Below, piece after piece: positions 35,425-48,379 of a stretch of 64,000 bases of DNA (position 1 is its first letter; each line of letters starts with the position of its first letter). The stretch comes from Amphiduros pacificus. Lineage: Eukaryota > Annelida > Polychaeta > Phyllodocida > Hesionidae. The notes beneath the pieces are model-generated. The model made no database searches and was not told the origin of the DNA. It saw only the letters and a program-made list of their open reading frames with translations. The stretch is from NCBI GenBank assembly GCA_949316495.1, contig OX439002.1:16238001-16302000 (forward strand), written 5' to 3'. The position numbers and the translations under genes were made by a program.

Positions 35425-37314
35425 GGCTGTACATGATTGGCACCCGCCGTCTAGCCGCCGGCGAGAGCGGCAGATCGCCGGATCCTCCATTTTGTCCCGC
35501 CGAATTCGCCAAGGGTATTCAGAGGGCAGAGGTCGGCATCCGCCGCCTTCCTCCACCGGCACCCGCCGGTTCAATCACAGAGAAACGGGATAACCCGGGC
35601 TAACTTGCCTGACCCAATCGTGTACAGCCTATTCGGTCTCTGACCAAGTCCAGCATGCATTGCAATTGAAAGAACTTCCTGTTAATCCAAGATGGCCTCC
35701 ACTCAATAAGATGTATGTAATTCCTCTGGCTTTTATAACATGATTTCAAAGGAAGAATTTCACATCCAATACTGTTATGACATTTTCTGCAGGTTTCATA
35801 TCAACAATGTTCCTTCAATCATTATATGACATTCAAAATTGAGAGTTAAAACAATCTTTGAAGTGGGCTGTCAAAATTTCTTCTTCAGTACAGTATTCAA
35901 TTCATTGCAGGATTTAATTATAATGGGAATGGATTTCTGTTAAGGCTAACTATAATTGAATATTTGGCTTATCTAGAAGGAACTAAAAAGAATATTTATA
36001 ATCTGGCTTGTTCAGTTTGTCACACCTATCCTTTGAGGTGCAGTGGATACCTCCCACTGCCTGAATGATGAATCACAGCTTCTCTTTGAACTGCATTTGA
36101 TTCTTAGTGTAAAATATGGGTTTATTATATTTATTCATTATGAGCTCAACAACTTACCACATTGGCAAGATCTGCTCATATCAGTAATGTGATTGACTTA
36201 CCCATAACAATGAGGTATATCACACCATCAGAAGTTTCTATTTGATGTCTTCTTATTGTATAATTCTATTTTTGAACACTAATTTGTTTCTCTTCTAGCA
36301 ATATTGAATTTAATTTGAAACTTTATGTCAATATAAAAAGAATTCTTTTGATTTACTTTAAAGCCTTTCACATCTGTCCTTTGAAAGAAGTTTGACTTAC
36401 TTTTGATATGAGTTCATGATTAAGATATGCCCTTTTGTCAATAAAATAATACCAATAGGGAACTTCCAATACATTGAGAAAAAATACTCCATTTTCTGCC
36501 CAATTTACGCAAAGAAAATTTGTGTCAGAGCCAGTTCCATTAACTAAAAATAAATATGATGACTATTAATTTTTAATTGTTGTATCTGTCCTTGGTAGGA
36601 AGTTTTTATGTTTTTTTGTTTTTGTTTTCGAAGATGTTTTGATAGCATTAAACCTACACATTAATAAAAAGTTAAAATTCATACATAAATAGAATTATAT
36701 TTATAACAATTTCAAATCTATCACCCAAGGTCTTTATAGGTCTACAATTGTAGATCAACTGAGATCTTTGACATGTCTTTAACTTTATAAGTATTTATCA
36801 TATCTTTTAATATTCTGACACCCATATATAATTATTATGCAAATTATGAAGGACATTTTAATCCCCATACACACTAATTACTCAGCAAGCTATTAATGTG
36901 AAGAATTCTGAAATTGTTTTTACTCAATTATCAAGCTGTCAAATATGCTCTCCTGTTCATGTAAATATTTAGCAAAAAATATTCACACCATTGTCCCTAA
37001 AATACACATAATTATTCCTGATTACTTTTTAAATACATCTATTACATTTTGGGGGCCAAATGCTACTGGTTTTGAAACAAAGTGACACTAATATCATCAC
37101 TTTTTAATTGTCATTCTGTATGAAATTTATTGTTTACCATTGAGTGGCGACCAGTCAAAATGAACAGGAAGTTCTTCCAGATGTATTGACGGGTCCCTTG
37201 GGAATGAGCCGAATGACTGAATACCCTAGGCGAATTCGGCGGGACAAAATGGAGGATCCGGAGATCTGCCGCTCTCGCCGCAGGCTAGACGGCGGGTGCC
37301 AATCGTGTACAGCC
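35425..37314. mobile_element. About 1.9 kb element with GC-rich inverted arms
   Basis: The left arm starts GGCTGTACATGATTGG and the right arm ends CCAATCGTGTACAGCC. Both arms share GGCACCCGCCG, the TCCATTTTGTCCCGCCG segment and, further in, AAGAACTTCCTGTT and CACTCAAT. The left arm has about 110 extra bases ending in a further CCAATCGTGTACAGCC. The middle (about 35.72-37.13 kb) is AT-rich and has no coding frame. It looks non-autonomous; the superfamily is undetermined. Confidence 0.65.
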
Positions 37315-38381
37315 TATGTCATTGATTAGGTCAAATTAGCACTGATGTAAAACTGAACCGAAATTTAGGAATGAATGCATACTAGGGGCAATATTTCATA
37401 TCTATAGTTATTTTGACAACAGATAAGTGAGAACTGTACTATAAGCAGAGTATGCCTGTTACGCAACACAACACTTACAAAATAAAACTGAAGTGAAGAA
37501 TGTCCAGCGTCAAATTCCACGAGAGGTGAATCAACAGTAAGACCAACTGCTCTTTGTCAGTGGCGAATTTTATCGCAGCCTTTGCCTCATACAGTGACTT
37601 TTGCTGTTTTTTTGTTTTCAATCTCGTCACGCTTCCTTTCTAATCACGCTCATTCTAAAAAATAACATCACATACCCAAGGCTTTGAAAAGCAAAGTCCT
37701 CTTGAATGGCATATGCTATTCAAGAATTAAGTTCTTACCTTATTGGATCTTCTAATTAAATGCGTCTGGTACAGCTTATGATTCCCTAAATTGACCTGTG
37801 TTGAAGATGTCTCGATCACTATCATCAAAAGTTTAGGTTATAAAGTAATAACATTTGTTTTCATAATAAAATTAAGTTTAAGTTAAGTCACTTTAGATGA
37901 CAGTTAAACTGATATAATTTTAGTCTTAAAATATGTGAACTTTCGTGTCATTATTTTGTGTCATTATTGTGTCAAATTATAGTATTTTATCATGACGTAA
38001 GATTGATTTAATAAAGTTATAAACAGCACCAATCTTATCGTTTTATCTTCAAAGCAATTGTCTTTTTAACATTTTATAGTTCTTTTTATATTGTCAGTCA
38101 AATATTACAAGGACGTATTGTGGTAGAGTATAGTCATATTTTGTAATAAAATGCCAACTTGATAATGAGGAAATTTAACTACCCTCTACTAGTTTCTCAT
38201 GCTTCTATCGTCAGCCGTGTGGAACATTGAGGAACGATAGCATTTCATTTAAGTCAGCAGAGCTATCAAAGAAGGGATTATGCTTGTGTGGTGAAATCTT
38301 TATGAAATAACACAGCCATTTTAGTAAGTGACAAATTAGTATGCCAGATGTCACTCAGTAATACCTTGGAGTATAATGACA
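37315..38381. other. No gene recognised
   Basis: AT-rich sequence without supported exons or repeats beyond short homopolymers. Confidence 0.5.
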
Positions 38382-38696
38382 TCACTAGAAATGGCAGACA
38401 TAGGGATATAACTTTTTTACTACTCAGAATACATCTACAAATGATATGTGATCGAATGTCAACCTTCTTAAGCTATTTTGATCAAATATTGCCAGTGACC
38501 TTGAAGTGACCTTTCAATGACCTTGAAAATAGAAAGCCTATTTCCACGGAATTATCTACATGTTTTTTATCCCATCATCTACATCTTTCAAATACGAGCT
38601 CGTAGAGTCCTTATTCATCAAAATCTGTTCATAATTAACAATTTGAGAGCAATCTATAGTTTTGTGGTCAATCTATAAGGGAAAACAGAGGAAAAT
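38382..38696 (+). repeat. 325-base dispersed repeat, copy 2
   Basis: Close match to 11516-11840 in the same orientation, from ATCACTAGAAATGGCAG to AACAGAGGAAAATA, with scattered substitutions. Confidence 0.8.
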
Positions 38697-39206
38697 ATGT
38701 CACTCATTCTCACTGATGATGTCGGTGTCGAAGGCTGGATTCAGAGTTTGAGTAAGGGATTGGTCAGATATGATTGTAAAAGATTGACCTCATCTTAAAA
38801 CAATTTTCTCATAAGGTCTATGTGTCTTAATTTAATGCCACTTTTTTAAAAATTGTGATTGCAAGAGTCAGTGTGATGGGAGGCATGACATGCGTGAGAT
38901 GCAGGATGGCAGTGTTTTGATCTACACTGGACATTTTGATCATATATTCGTATATGTAAATGAGAATAGGGATTTTTTATACATGTTACATAAAGAGCTT
39001 CACATAAAAGGACATACAAATATGTAAAATTACTTCTATGATTAGTAGCTCTTGGAATTGCATATATGCACATATGCATACAGCATTGGAAAATGTGCAT
39101 TTGAGGACTTTATTTGAGGACTTAAAAATTGATAAATAACTACATCAGGATATTATATATTGCATTGTAAGTGACAAGATATCTGTATTAATTTGCATGT
39201 TCCCCA

Positions 39207-39665
39207 GGTTGTTTAGATACTGTTAGGACTTTTAAGAGTGAAAATATGTTCATTACAAGCTAAGATATAAGCAAATCTAAGATTTTAAGTGGCAAGAAAG
39301 GGATAAAACATTAAAATCGCGCCTGCCGTTTTTTACACCTTTATGGTACTATTAACCATTCAGATCTCTTAGATATCTCAATTTCCATGTTTCTGAGGAG
39401 GTTGTTTAGATCCTGTTTGGACTTTTAAGAGTGAAAATATGTTCACTTCAAGCCAAGATATTAGCAAATCTTGGGATTGGAAGTGACAAGAAAGGTATAA
39501 AACATTAAAATCGCACCTGCCGTTTTTTACACCTTTATGGTACTATTAACCATTCAGATCTCTTAGATATCTTAACTTCCATGTTTCTGAGGTGGTTGTT
39601 TAGATACTGTTAGGACTTTTCAGAGTGAAAATATGTTCACTTCAAACAAAGATATCAGCCAATGT
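39207..39665 (+). repeat. 193-base tandem repeat, about 2.4 copies
   Basis: Units start at 39207, 39400 and 39594 with GGTTGTTTAGATNCTGTT. They share TTTTAAGAGTGAAAATATG, AATCGC(A/G)CCTGCCG and CCATTCAGATCTCTTAGA. There is no coding frame. Confidence 0.9.
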
Positions 39666-40022
39666 TGGTTTGTAAGTTACATTGGTGAAGAGATCCATTT
39701 CTTGACAATTCTTGACATATTCTGGTTGACAACATTTTAATTTGCGGAGTTATAAACTAGATACTGATAAGAATTCAGTTGGTGTTTGGTTTTACACTGC
39801 AGACAGCATGTGAGACATGTACACATTATCCTTGTCAATAGTATTCCCTTTTTATCCCACTCTTGCAAATGTCCAGATGCCATTTACATATCATAGTTCA
39901 TTTAACAGTATGAATTTAGGCGATACAAAAAAAATATTGTTTTGCAGGGCATTTTCCTCCAGAAAACACCACCTCCAAGGATATACTTTTTACTGTAACA
40001 ATAACATTTGATTTCACTCTGT

Positions 40023-41803
40023 TTCAGGACTGCATATCTGTTTCATGACTGCAGACTTCAGTAAAGCCTATGACAGGATAAACAGGCTACGTCTGTGGGA
40101 CAGATTGAGGAACCTGGGAATGCCACCCAGATTCCTCCGAGCTTTACAGTCATTGTATGATAAAGTGGAATGTTGTGTACGAGTAAATGGAATATGCACG
40201 GACTGGTTCCCAGTGAAGATAGGTCTTAAACAAGGCTGTATCTTATTACCGTCATTATTCAACATATACATCAACAGTTTAGTGACCAGAATTAAATCAC
40301 ATGGTTTAGGAATAAAACCTTGTTGTATCTGTATTGTTATACGCAGATGATCTGGCTCTGTTAGCAGAAACTGAAGATGAATTGCAAAGTATGTTGGATA
40401 TACTTGATGATTGGTCCAAGGAATTCGATATGTGTGTGAATATTGATAAAACCAAAGTGATTCACTTCCGAAGAGGTCCTGGGACACCGCAGACAGAGAG
40501 AGTGTTCAGACTCGGTGACCAAGTTATTGAAATGAGTGATAAATACAGATATCTGGGCATTGTGTTAACAGAATTCATGGATTGGAATGTTACTGTGAAG
40601 TATGTAGCTATGGCAGCACAGAGAGCACTGGGAGTTCTAATAGCAAAAAGCAAAGCTCATGGTGGGCTACCTTATCCTGTATACACAAAGCTCTATGAAT
40701 CACTAGTGCAGCCCATTATAGATTATGGGGCATGTGTCTGGGGTCATAAGACCTATTCCTGCATACAGGCTGTACAGAACAGGGCTATGAGGTATTATCT
40801 TGGTGTAGGACGGAGGACACCAAATGTTGCCCTGCAAGGTGAAATGGGATGGATTTGCAGCCAGCAAAGACAGTGGATTTGTGTTATCAGACAATGGTGT
40901 AGACTATCAAATCTGTCTGAATTGAGAATAAACAAAGCTGTCTTCAAGTGGGCTTACAGACATGCTCTCAGTGGAAGGAAGAATAGCCAGAAGTGTGTAA
41001 TAGAATAAACAAAGCTGTCTTCAAGTGGGCTTACAGACATGCTCTCAGTGGAAGGAAGAATAGCCAGAAGTGTGTAATAGACTTTCTGAGCACTATCAGC
41101 ATGGATTATGTTAGTGACATTTCAGATGGTGTGGTATTCAGACATGTGAAAGATGAATTAATGCGTGTCTTGTCAGAATACTACAATACAACCTGGAGTG
41201 AGAGGTTGAACCGGGAGGATGCAATACGGTCGTAATAAGCTGCGAACATACAGGAAATTCAAAGACTCTATTTACACTGAGTATTATGTGACAACAGAGC
41301 TATCCAGGAGACAAAGATCATCTTTGGCAAAGTTCAGATGCGGAGTGGCCCCCCTGAGAATAGAGACAGGATGGTATTCTAACACACCAGAAAATGAGCG
41401 TTTGTGTTCTTTATGTGAAATGAATGAAGTGGAATCAGAAGAACATACTTTGATTAGATGCCATTTATATCAAGATATAAGAGATACATTATTTAATAAT
41501 GCTTTTAGTGTGGATCCTGATTTTATTGATTTTAATGATGAACAGAAACTTTGTTTTATATTGAGTAATGCAGATTTGGCTGCTAAATCAGCAAAAGCCT
41601 GCCAAGACATTCTAGAAAAGAGAGCTACAATTTTACAACAAGATAATATTTGATGTGCCATTTTAATTTTATTTTGAAGTATGTTTCAACTGTTTTTATA
41701 GTCTCTCATAATTCTTATATAATGGCCTTCAGAATATTTTAATGTACTCTTGAGATTTGTGAAATGGAGGGTGAAACTTTAATAAAATCTAATCTAATCT
41801 AAT
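40023..41803 (+). mobile_element. 5'-truncated LINE with reverse transcriptase, second type
   Basis: It begins within reverse transcriptase (TADFSKAYDRI, then GLKQGCILLPSLFNIYIN). After a frameshift near 40.33 kb it continues with LYADDLALLAE, KYRYLGIVLTEFMDW, YESLVQPIIDYGACVWG and the C-terminal SLAKFRCGVAPLRIETGW plus CSLCE and RCHLY. A 77-base tandem duplication (unit starts at 40925 and 41002) again shifts the frame. A third open piece (41219-41653) carries the C-terminus. It ends in a 3' untranslated region and a (TCTAA)n tail at about 41782-41803. Neither an endonuclease nor an RNase H is present. The C-terminal motifs differ from the CR1/L2-like LINE; the clade is uncertain. Confidence 0.85.
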
Positions 41804-41804
41804 C

Positions 41805-43190
41805 ATATCTCCAGGCAAGGTCAATGGGCTTTTACGAGTTTATGGGCTGTTTTGACAAGGGAGCTGATCGAAAAGATCAAACCATCAAGGTCAAATATAA
41901 TATATAACTTACATTGTCTTTTGTTTTGTTTCAGTGGTGCTAGTTTTCAGACAGGGTCAATGACAAGTCTACATACTGTTCTCACAAGGGCCTTGATTCG
42001 AATGGTTAGATATTATTCAATGACAACCATACAGTACACAACCTTTCCTTTTATTTTGTTTCATATCTACTTATTTTGACAAGGTCATTGACAAGAAACA
42101 TACTTTGATGTACAGTTTGTTTTGTTTCAGGATTGCTGGTTTCAAATAAAGGTCAATGACCTTCCAACAGTTTATGCAATGTTCGTACAAGGACTCAGAT
42201 TAAAAGGTTCATATATATCAAGGATTGATATACCTTGCATTGTGTTTTCTTCCAGGACTGCTTGTTTTGATGCAAGGTCAATGACCTTTTTCTGTTTTGT
42301 GCACTGTTCTATCAAGGGCCTTAATAGAGAGAGTCACAAATTATTCAATGTTTTATAAACTGTCATTTTGTTTCACCTTTTTATTTTATTTTATTTTTGA
42401 CATGAAAGGTCAATGACCTTTCACTATTCTTTGCATTAAAAAGACCTTTATTGACAAGGTCTAATAAAATTCAATGATTTTAACTACTGAAAAAGGTCCT
42501 TGATTGAAAAGATGATACACAATTCTCGCTATCTGCTCTCCCGGTTTATTGAACACCAGATGTCAGCTCGGTTGATTCGCAATGCATTGTGGGCCGATTT
42601 GTTGCACGCTATACTTCCGGGGCACATGTTTGGCCCACGGACCTCACGTAGTGAATGTCTGCACTCAGAACACATGCAGCACATATTTTTGAAATTGCAG
42701 TTCAGTTATTTACATTGTCACATGATTAATCAATTAGTGAACATAAGATGACCGTTGAAGACCTGTTCACATTTATCTAGCAGATTGAAATGACGGAGGA
42801 ATAACGTGCGTTTGTTTTGACTGGTGTATAATTGGACCGGAAGTACCCAGTGCAACAATCGAGGTGAAATTCGATCGTAGCGCTCTGAAAATGCAGCGGA
42901 TACGGGAGAGCAGATAGGGAAAATTCAATAATATGATGTGCCTTGTCCTATTTCAATATAGATTGTTCCCATGTTAGGGCATTGACCTTTTTATGTAAAT
43001 GACCTTTTGCTGTTTGTGCATTATTATAATAAGGGCCCTGGTTGAAAAGGTCACAACCTATCCAAGGATAAATATCTTGATTTTAATTATGTTTCAGGGC
43101 TGCTTATTTTCAGGCAAGGTCATTCACCTTTAACAAGTATGGATACAGCTCTAACAAGGGACTTGATTGAAAAGGTCACATATAGTTTCA
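41805..43190 (+). repeat. Degenerate 125-135-base satellite with AGGTCA inverted repeats
   Basis: Units repeat TTTTGTTTCAGGNCTGCTNGTTT followed by AAGGTCAATGACCTT. Three units (42150, 42275 and 42407) have a perfect AGGTCA-A-TGACCT palindrome. Others (41953, 42080 and 43117) are partial. Unrelated sequence interrupts the array at about 42.5-42.96 kb. Confidence 0.7.
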
Positions 43191-44466
43191 GGAAATTTAT
43201 GTTTTATAGTAAGGCAAAACCCCATATCTGTCCATGAACCTGGACTAAAGACTGTTCAATCACCTGGACAGATTCTCCATATTTTCCTCACATGGACAGG
43301 CCGAACCACCTCGGCAATCAGAGCTGGGTATCTACTCGCCCTTTTCTAAACAAATTTCTGTCTATATTGTGGAAATACGTAATACGTATACATAGCTGAG
43401 ACTATAATATTTATTGGAAAGTACAGCAAATTTTCTCTGATATTACGTAGAGACAATAAACATTCGCGTTGCCGTCATTGACCGCTCGCTCACCCTAGCT
43501 ATTTATGCATAACTCACCAGGTTGTCAGGCCTTGTGTTCTGTTTAATCCAATCATCTCAATACTTGTTTAAAATCCTGCTTGCTGTACATTCAACCGATA
43601 CACTTCATAGTGAAAGGTCTGACCCGAACATCTCTCCACAATTCATCAATATAACCACGCCATAAGTTCAAAATGGCTTGTTCTAGTGTTACGCTAGCTC
43701 GAGAATCTCTAGCAGTGAATTTGCCTTTTGTTTATTTTGGGCCCGGCGGCCATTTCACGGCTAGAGAGAGTTCATCAAATTTAATCTGCCCTAGCGCAGC
43801 CCACTGAGCTGCACGTGGTAAACACACACTGCAGGTGTTGTAATTGTGTACTCACTGATTACATGGCCTGGTTGTTTGCAAAGTATAATCTGTTTTCTTC
43901 AATATCCAGTTGTAAAACGATCATTTTATTCTGTGTTAAGTCAGTTAACACACTTTTAAATGGACAAAAATTTTAGCTTCCTCTGAATTGAAATGGCCGC
44001 CAATGTTAAGACTGGTTAAGACCACGTGACTACATTTCACCCTCCACTTTTGTTTGTTGTGGGAAGTGATTTTTTTCACTGTCTCAAGAGTGTTTTCATC
44101 AGGTGATGTTTCTTGGCATTTTCACTATTACAAACATTTGGAGATTTCTTGTTAAAATTTTTGTCCTTAATTTATTAGGAATATACAACTTTAAAAGTTG
44201 AACTGACCAAGCAGTCATATTCAAAAATAGGTAAGGAATATTTATGTTGAGGTGTCAATGAATGTTCCTCCAAGATTATTATGCAAACAGTGAATTTCCA
44301 TGAAGAAGGCATGAGAATTTAAAAACCATATTTTTTTACTGAAGTACTCCACGACCTAAAAACTGCCCCTAAGCTGCTCAAAAATGTTTAAAATGCAAAT
44401 AAAATATAGCAGAAAATATCCTTAGGAAAGGGCTAGTTATTTAGGGAGTGGATGCCATGACTAGTG
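43191..44466. other. No gene recognised
   Basis: A locally less AT-rich stretch near 43.44-43.85 kb could hold a promoter or a first exon, but no frame or splice pattern supports it. Confidence 0.4.
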
Positions 44467-44728
44467 TTACGCGTGTACTAAACAGTTCCTTGGACACTGA
44501 GAATCTTGCCTCTCCCAATTTGGTTCTGACCATCCCGGTGGCTTTATTGTCTCACGGCCATTGATGAGCTGGCAGAATTGAGGACCACCTGTGCTGACTT
44601 TGTCAAGATGAACGAAGTGAATGTGGCAGCGAACATCCGTCTGACTGAGCATGTCGCCTCTCTTCTCGCCAAGAAAGATGTTGTCGTTGCGGAGAAGAAT
44701 TATGGTCAAAATAGCCGCGATTCCAAGT
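44467..44728 (+). mobile_element. Possible LINE ORF1-like remnant
   Basis: Reading frames around 44.56-44.72 kb give a helical, coiled-coil-like peptide (AIDELAELRTTCADFVKMNE and a QNSRDS end) in the style of LINE ORF1 proteins. It is short, interrupted upstream, and joined to no other LINE part. The assignment is tentative. Confidence 0.3.
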
Positions 44729-45073
44729 GGACCGCGGTATTGAACTGTCACATTGAACCGCGGTCAATCTGCTCAATCTGCGCAATTTATCAATGTACAT
44801 TATCTACAATTGTAAATTAGACAATATTTGAGCCATAACTTTGCTTAGAAATGCATTTTATTTACGTTTTGGAAGATTAAATGGCCACCAAACTTGAATG
44901 CGTAGTTCTAATTTTGGGCCTGGGTGAAAAGTGAGAAGATTCACAGAATTTTATGCCGAACATGAGGTCTAATTACGGCGGAAAGTAGCTTATTAATATT
45001 AAGATTAGCAGATAACCCTTTTAGATAATTTACATTGAAATATTATCCAAATTCAGCTGCTTGACCGCGGTCC
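44729..45073. mobile_element. Possible small element bounded by GGACCGCGGT
   Basis: GGACCGCGGT at the left and ACCGCGGTCC at the right are inverted, with another GACCGCGGT-like site just inside the left end. The interior is AT-rich. No target duplication is clear. Confidence 0.3.
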
Positions 45074-45080
45074 AATCCCC

Positions 45081-45436
45081 GGGGGGGGTACTCTCATAGT
45101 CAGCGTTACCGGGGAAGCTGGGCTAAATAGGGTCCTTTTCGCTGATATTTTCCCTAAAACAGGTTAAGATATTTCGTCATTTTCCCTAAAACAGGGTACT
45201 GTTTTTCAAATTTCTTCATAAAACAGGGATCACAATCCCCTTTTCCAAATCTCCTCCTTCTGCATCATCCCTAAATGAGGGTATCAAAAATTCAGCTAGT
45301 CCTAAATCAGGGTACCAAATTTCAGCTAGTCCTAAATCAGGGTACCAATAATGATAGAATATTTCCCTAATTCAGGCTCTGGGGTTTTCATTTCCATCCC
45401 AGCCTCCGTGGGTTAAAATCATGAGAGTACCCCCCC
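45081..45436. mobile_element. Inverted-repeat element with G-run/C-run ends, copy 2
   Basis: Same ends and inside as 2950-3508, but with a single internal block rather than two. It starts a few bases after the GGACCGCGGT-bounded stretch. Confidence 0.8.
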
Positions 45437-48110
45437 GGGATAATTTTGTTTCCTTATGCTCTCCTATTTAACAGAACACTTTTGAAAATAAACAAAATGA
45501 TTACCCATTATCCATAGATTTAATCTTATATATGTCATCATAACTTTTGCAGTGAGGAAAAGTTTTTTTCTTAAGCCACTTCCATCACTGTTTTGGACAC
45601 ATTTTCTTATAAAACCAAGATAGAATTTGTAATCAATTTTGGCAAGAAAGTAGGTCAGAAAAATCAATGTTTGGCCAGGAAAACCTTTTGTGAGGGTAAA
45701 AGGGGGAACCCTGTAGGTGAGATGAAGTATTACCAGATGAATTCTATCAGTGAATTGGTTTTCACATGCATATATGCCCAGAACTATATGCATGTTATAA
45801 ATTGTTATAAATTATTTTTCCCACATTGGCTTTCCTCAAAATGATCATTTATGATTTGCTGGCATTTTCAGATAATGTTAACAAACATTACAAAAAAGCA
45901 TTGATCAACATAGCTTAAGATATTGCTTACCATATCCTGTTTAAATCAGCAAATTGTAAAATAGTAGACAAGAGCGTTCAAACACTGATAATGATGAGTT
46001 GTTCAAACATGAAAGGAACCTAACCTGTGGTGACAGGAATTTAAAATTGTGTAATGATCCCCAGGAATAATGACCTTTTTTGGCCTTTTTGTGCCAGAGA
46101 TAGCCCCAGAGTAAATTATAAACAAAACAATTTCCTCTGTTCCAATACCCCTGAGGGACAGTGTTCTTACTATTTTGTATTGTGCATGTGACACAAAAGT
46201 GTGATATATGAGAAATAGACCCCAGACCTGAGTTATACCGGTACTTGAAGTTTTAATCTATGTCCCATAACACCACACTTTCAGGGTACACTCTACAAAC
46301 TTAGGATATGATAATTAAATGTCTGTACATCAAAGAAAAAAACAGCCAACTGCAATGAGGAATCTACTCATTAAGTATGAGCAAGTATTTCTTTGCTGGA
46401 CATATTGTAGCTTTTTGACAGAGGAATGCTTTCAACATTCCGATATAAGTAAAAAAAATGCCATGCATACTTGTATGGTGAGAAATTTTTGTGAGAAAAT
46501 GTCTTAATACAAATATATTTTATAGGCAGTTCATTTTTTCTCAGGGGGCGGGGTAAAAAATAAGGGCAAACCAGTATAATCAAGGCCTGTGGTCTTATCT
46601 TGTTTGAGATATAAGCCTTCAAATATGAAATAGAAATATGAAATAAAAATAGAAATGGAAGTTAAGGGATCACACCAACATGTTTAAATGTTTGTAGGTG
46701 CTATTGGGACTCCTGACAATGTACAATTATTATCAAAGAAAAGGTGTCATTGAATCGCCATAATTAATGATAAAGGAAAAGAAATTATGACACTCCCCAC
46801 GCATTAAAATATTGATAAGAATCATGTTCTTCTCAGGAGTAACCTGTTCTTAACAATTTAATTTCTTATGTTTCTTAATATGTTATTTAAAATAGTCAGC
46901 TACCACAGCAACTGTTTATTATTAAAGAAAAAAATATTTATAATATGGCAGTCACAAAACATATATTTGCAATTCACAAAATAGTCAAACAAGTTTAATA
47001 CACATAGCTTATGTACACAAAATAAATATTGATTTGTATAGAGAAAAATAATGTTAGTTTTATCAGTTATAAACAATTTTAGAATATTTAATAGTATTGG
47101 TATATATTTAATATTGAAGGTTTTGCATGCAACTATGATGGAAGGTGTAAGAAGTATTTAAGTTAGGACATTTAGAATTGAAAATGTAAACCACCAGGCA
47201 ACTTTCTGTATTATATCATTTCCAATTTACTATTTATTTTATGCTTTGATATATTCTTCAAATTTTAAAAGCTTTCCTTATAATAGGGTTAACAAACAAT
47301 TTGGTATATTTTTCTGTATTCATAAGGTTTAAAGGGTTTAATATTTTTATATTTATAATTTACCTTTTCAGTATATGTTTTAAGTGAAATATTTATTAAT
47401 TTGCAATTATAGCTAGTTCTTTATTCTCAAAGTTTACCCTTGAGGTAGGGTAAAATAATGCAGAATGAAAATCAGTGATTTAAACATTAATAATATAATA
47501 TATAATAAGGATTAATTATTATTAAGGATTAATACTGATATATGTACATGTTAAGCATAACTACTTATCTTCCAAACAGTGCTGTATATAGTCAGCACTG
47601 TACATTGTTAAGCTAAAAAGGACCAGATAAAACATTATCCCTTTAAGCACTTTTAAACATGTTTAAGGTACTGTTACTTATCACAGTGTGAGACAGAGTA
47701 TTCCATATATAAGCTGACGTTTTGATTGATTTGGATTAATAGCTTTATAATACTAACAAGAACTCATACAATAGTACACTGGGTCTTTGTATTACTTTTC
47801 AAACAAAATTAAATTCCTCTTTGATAGATTGCAATGCACAAATTTGGCATACTCTTTGATCTAACTTCTTATTTCTAAATCTACCGATCTCCACCTCTGA
47901 TGGGTGCAAACCACATCTTGTTTGTCTAGTTTAACTTCTATAATATCAAGAATGGCAGTATAAAACATAAATCAAATTTGTTCTTGAACATTTTTTCAAT
48001 CAAGATTATTTTTCTTTTCTGTTTCATATCATTTCCTATATTCCCTACATCACAGGGCATCTGGTTATTGAACCAATCAGGAATATTTGCCTTGACAAAT
48101 GTGCTTATGG
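45437..48110. other. No gene recognised
   Basis: Strongly AT-rich, with no supported exon, RNA gene or repeat family. Open frames at about 45.46-45.84 kb on both strands lack motifs. Confidence 0.5.
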
Positions 48111-48355
48111 CCTTGGGCTGTGGCTAAGTTGGTTAGAGCCCAAGCTAATTAGCACCAGTTCCTCTGTGGTGATCCAAAGGTCGTGAGTTCGATCCCCAGC
48201 CATGCAGAGATTGAATGCATGATAAAATTTCACATGTGATCTGAGGCCATACCTGAAGGGTCAACCCGTTGGCCTTGTAAATCCGTAATCGGGTGGATTG
48301 TCATGTCAAGGACCTGCAACATGACAATTCAGTGAGGCGGCACTATATGAAACAA
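48111..48355 (+). mobile_element. tRNA-derived SINE, longest copy
   Basis: The tRNA-like head has a box A-like TGGCTAAGTTGGTTAGAG and a box B-like GAGTTCGATCC. A body follows with TTGTCATGTCAAGGACC and ACAATTCAGTGAGGCGGCAC. The 3' part after CACTATAT, present at 7534 and 25325, is missing here. The split head and long body exclude a functional tRNA gene. Confidence 0.75.
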
Positions 48356-48379
48356 ACATGCTTATTTTTGTCATATTCA

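Noticed and set aside
35249-35603. Pro/Arg-rich open frames on both strands
   Set aside because: Same reason: GC-rich arms of an inverted-repeat element, open in several frames.
48115-48205. tRNA gene on the plus strand
   Set aside because: The box spacing is stretched and a SINE body follows, so it is a SINE head.
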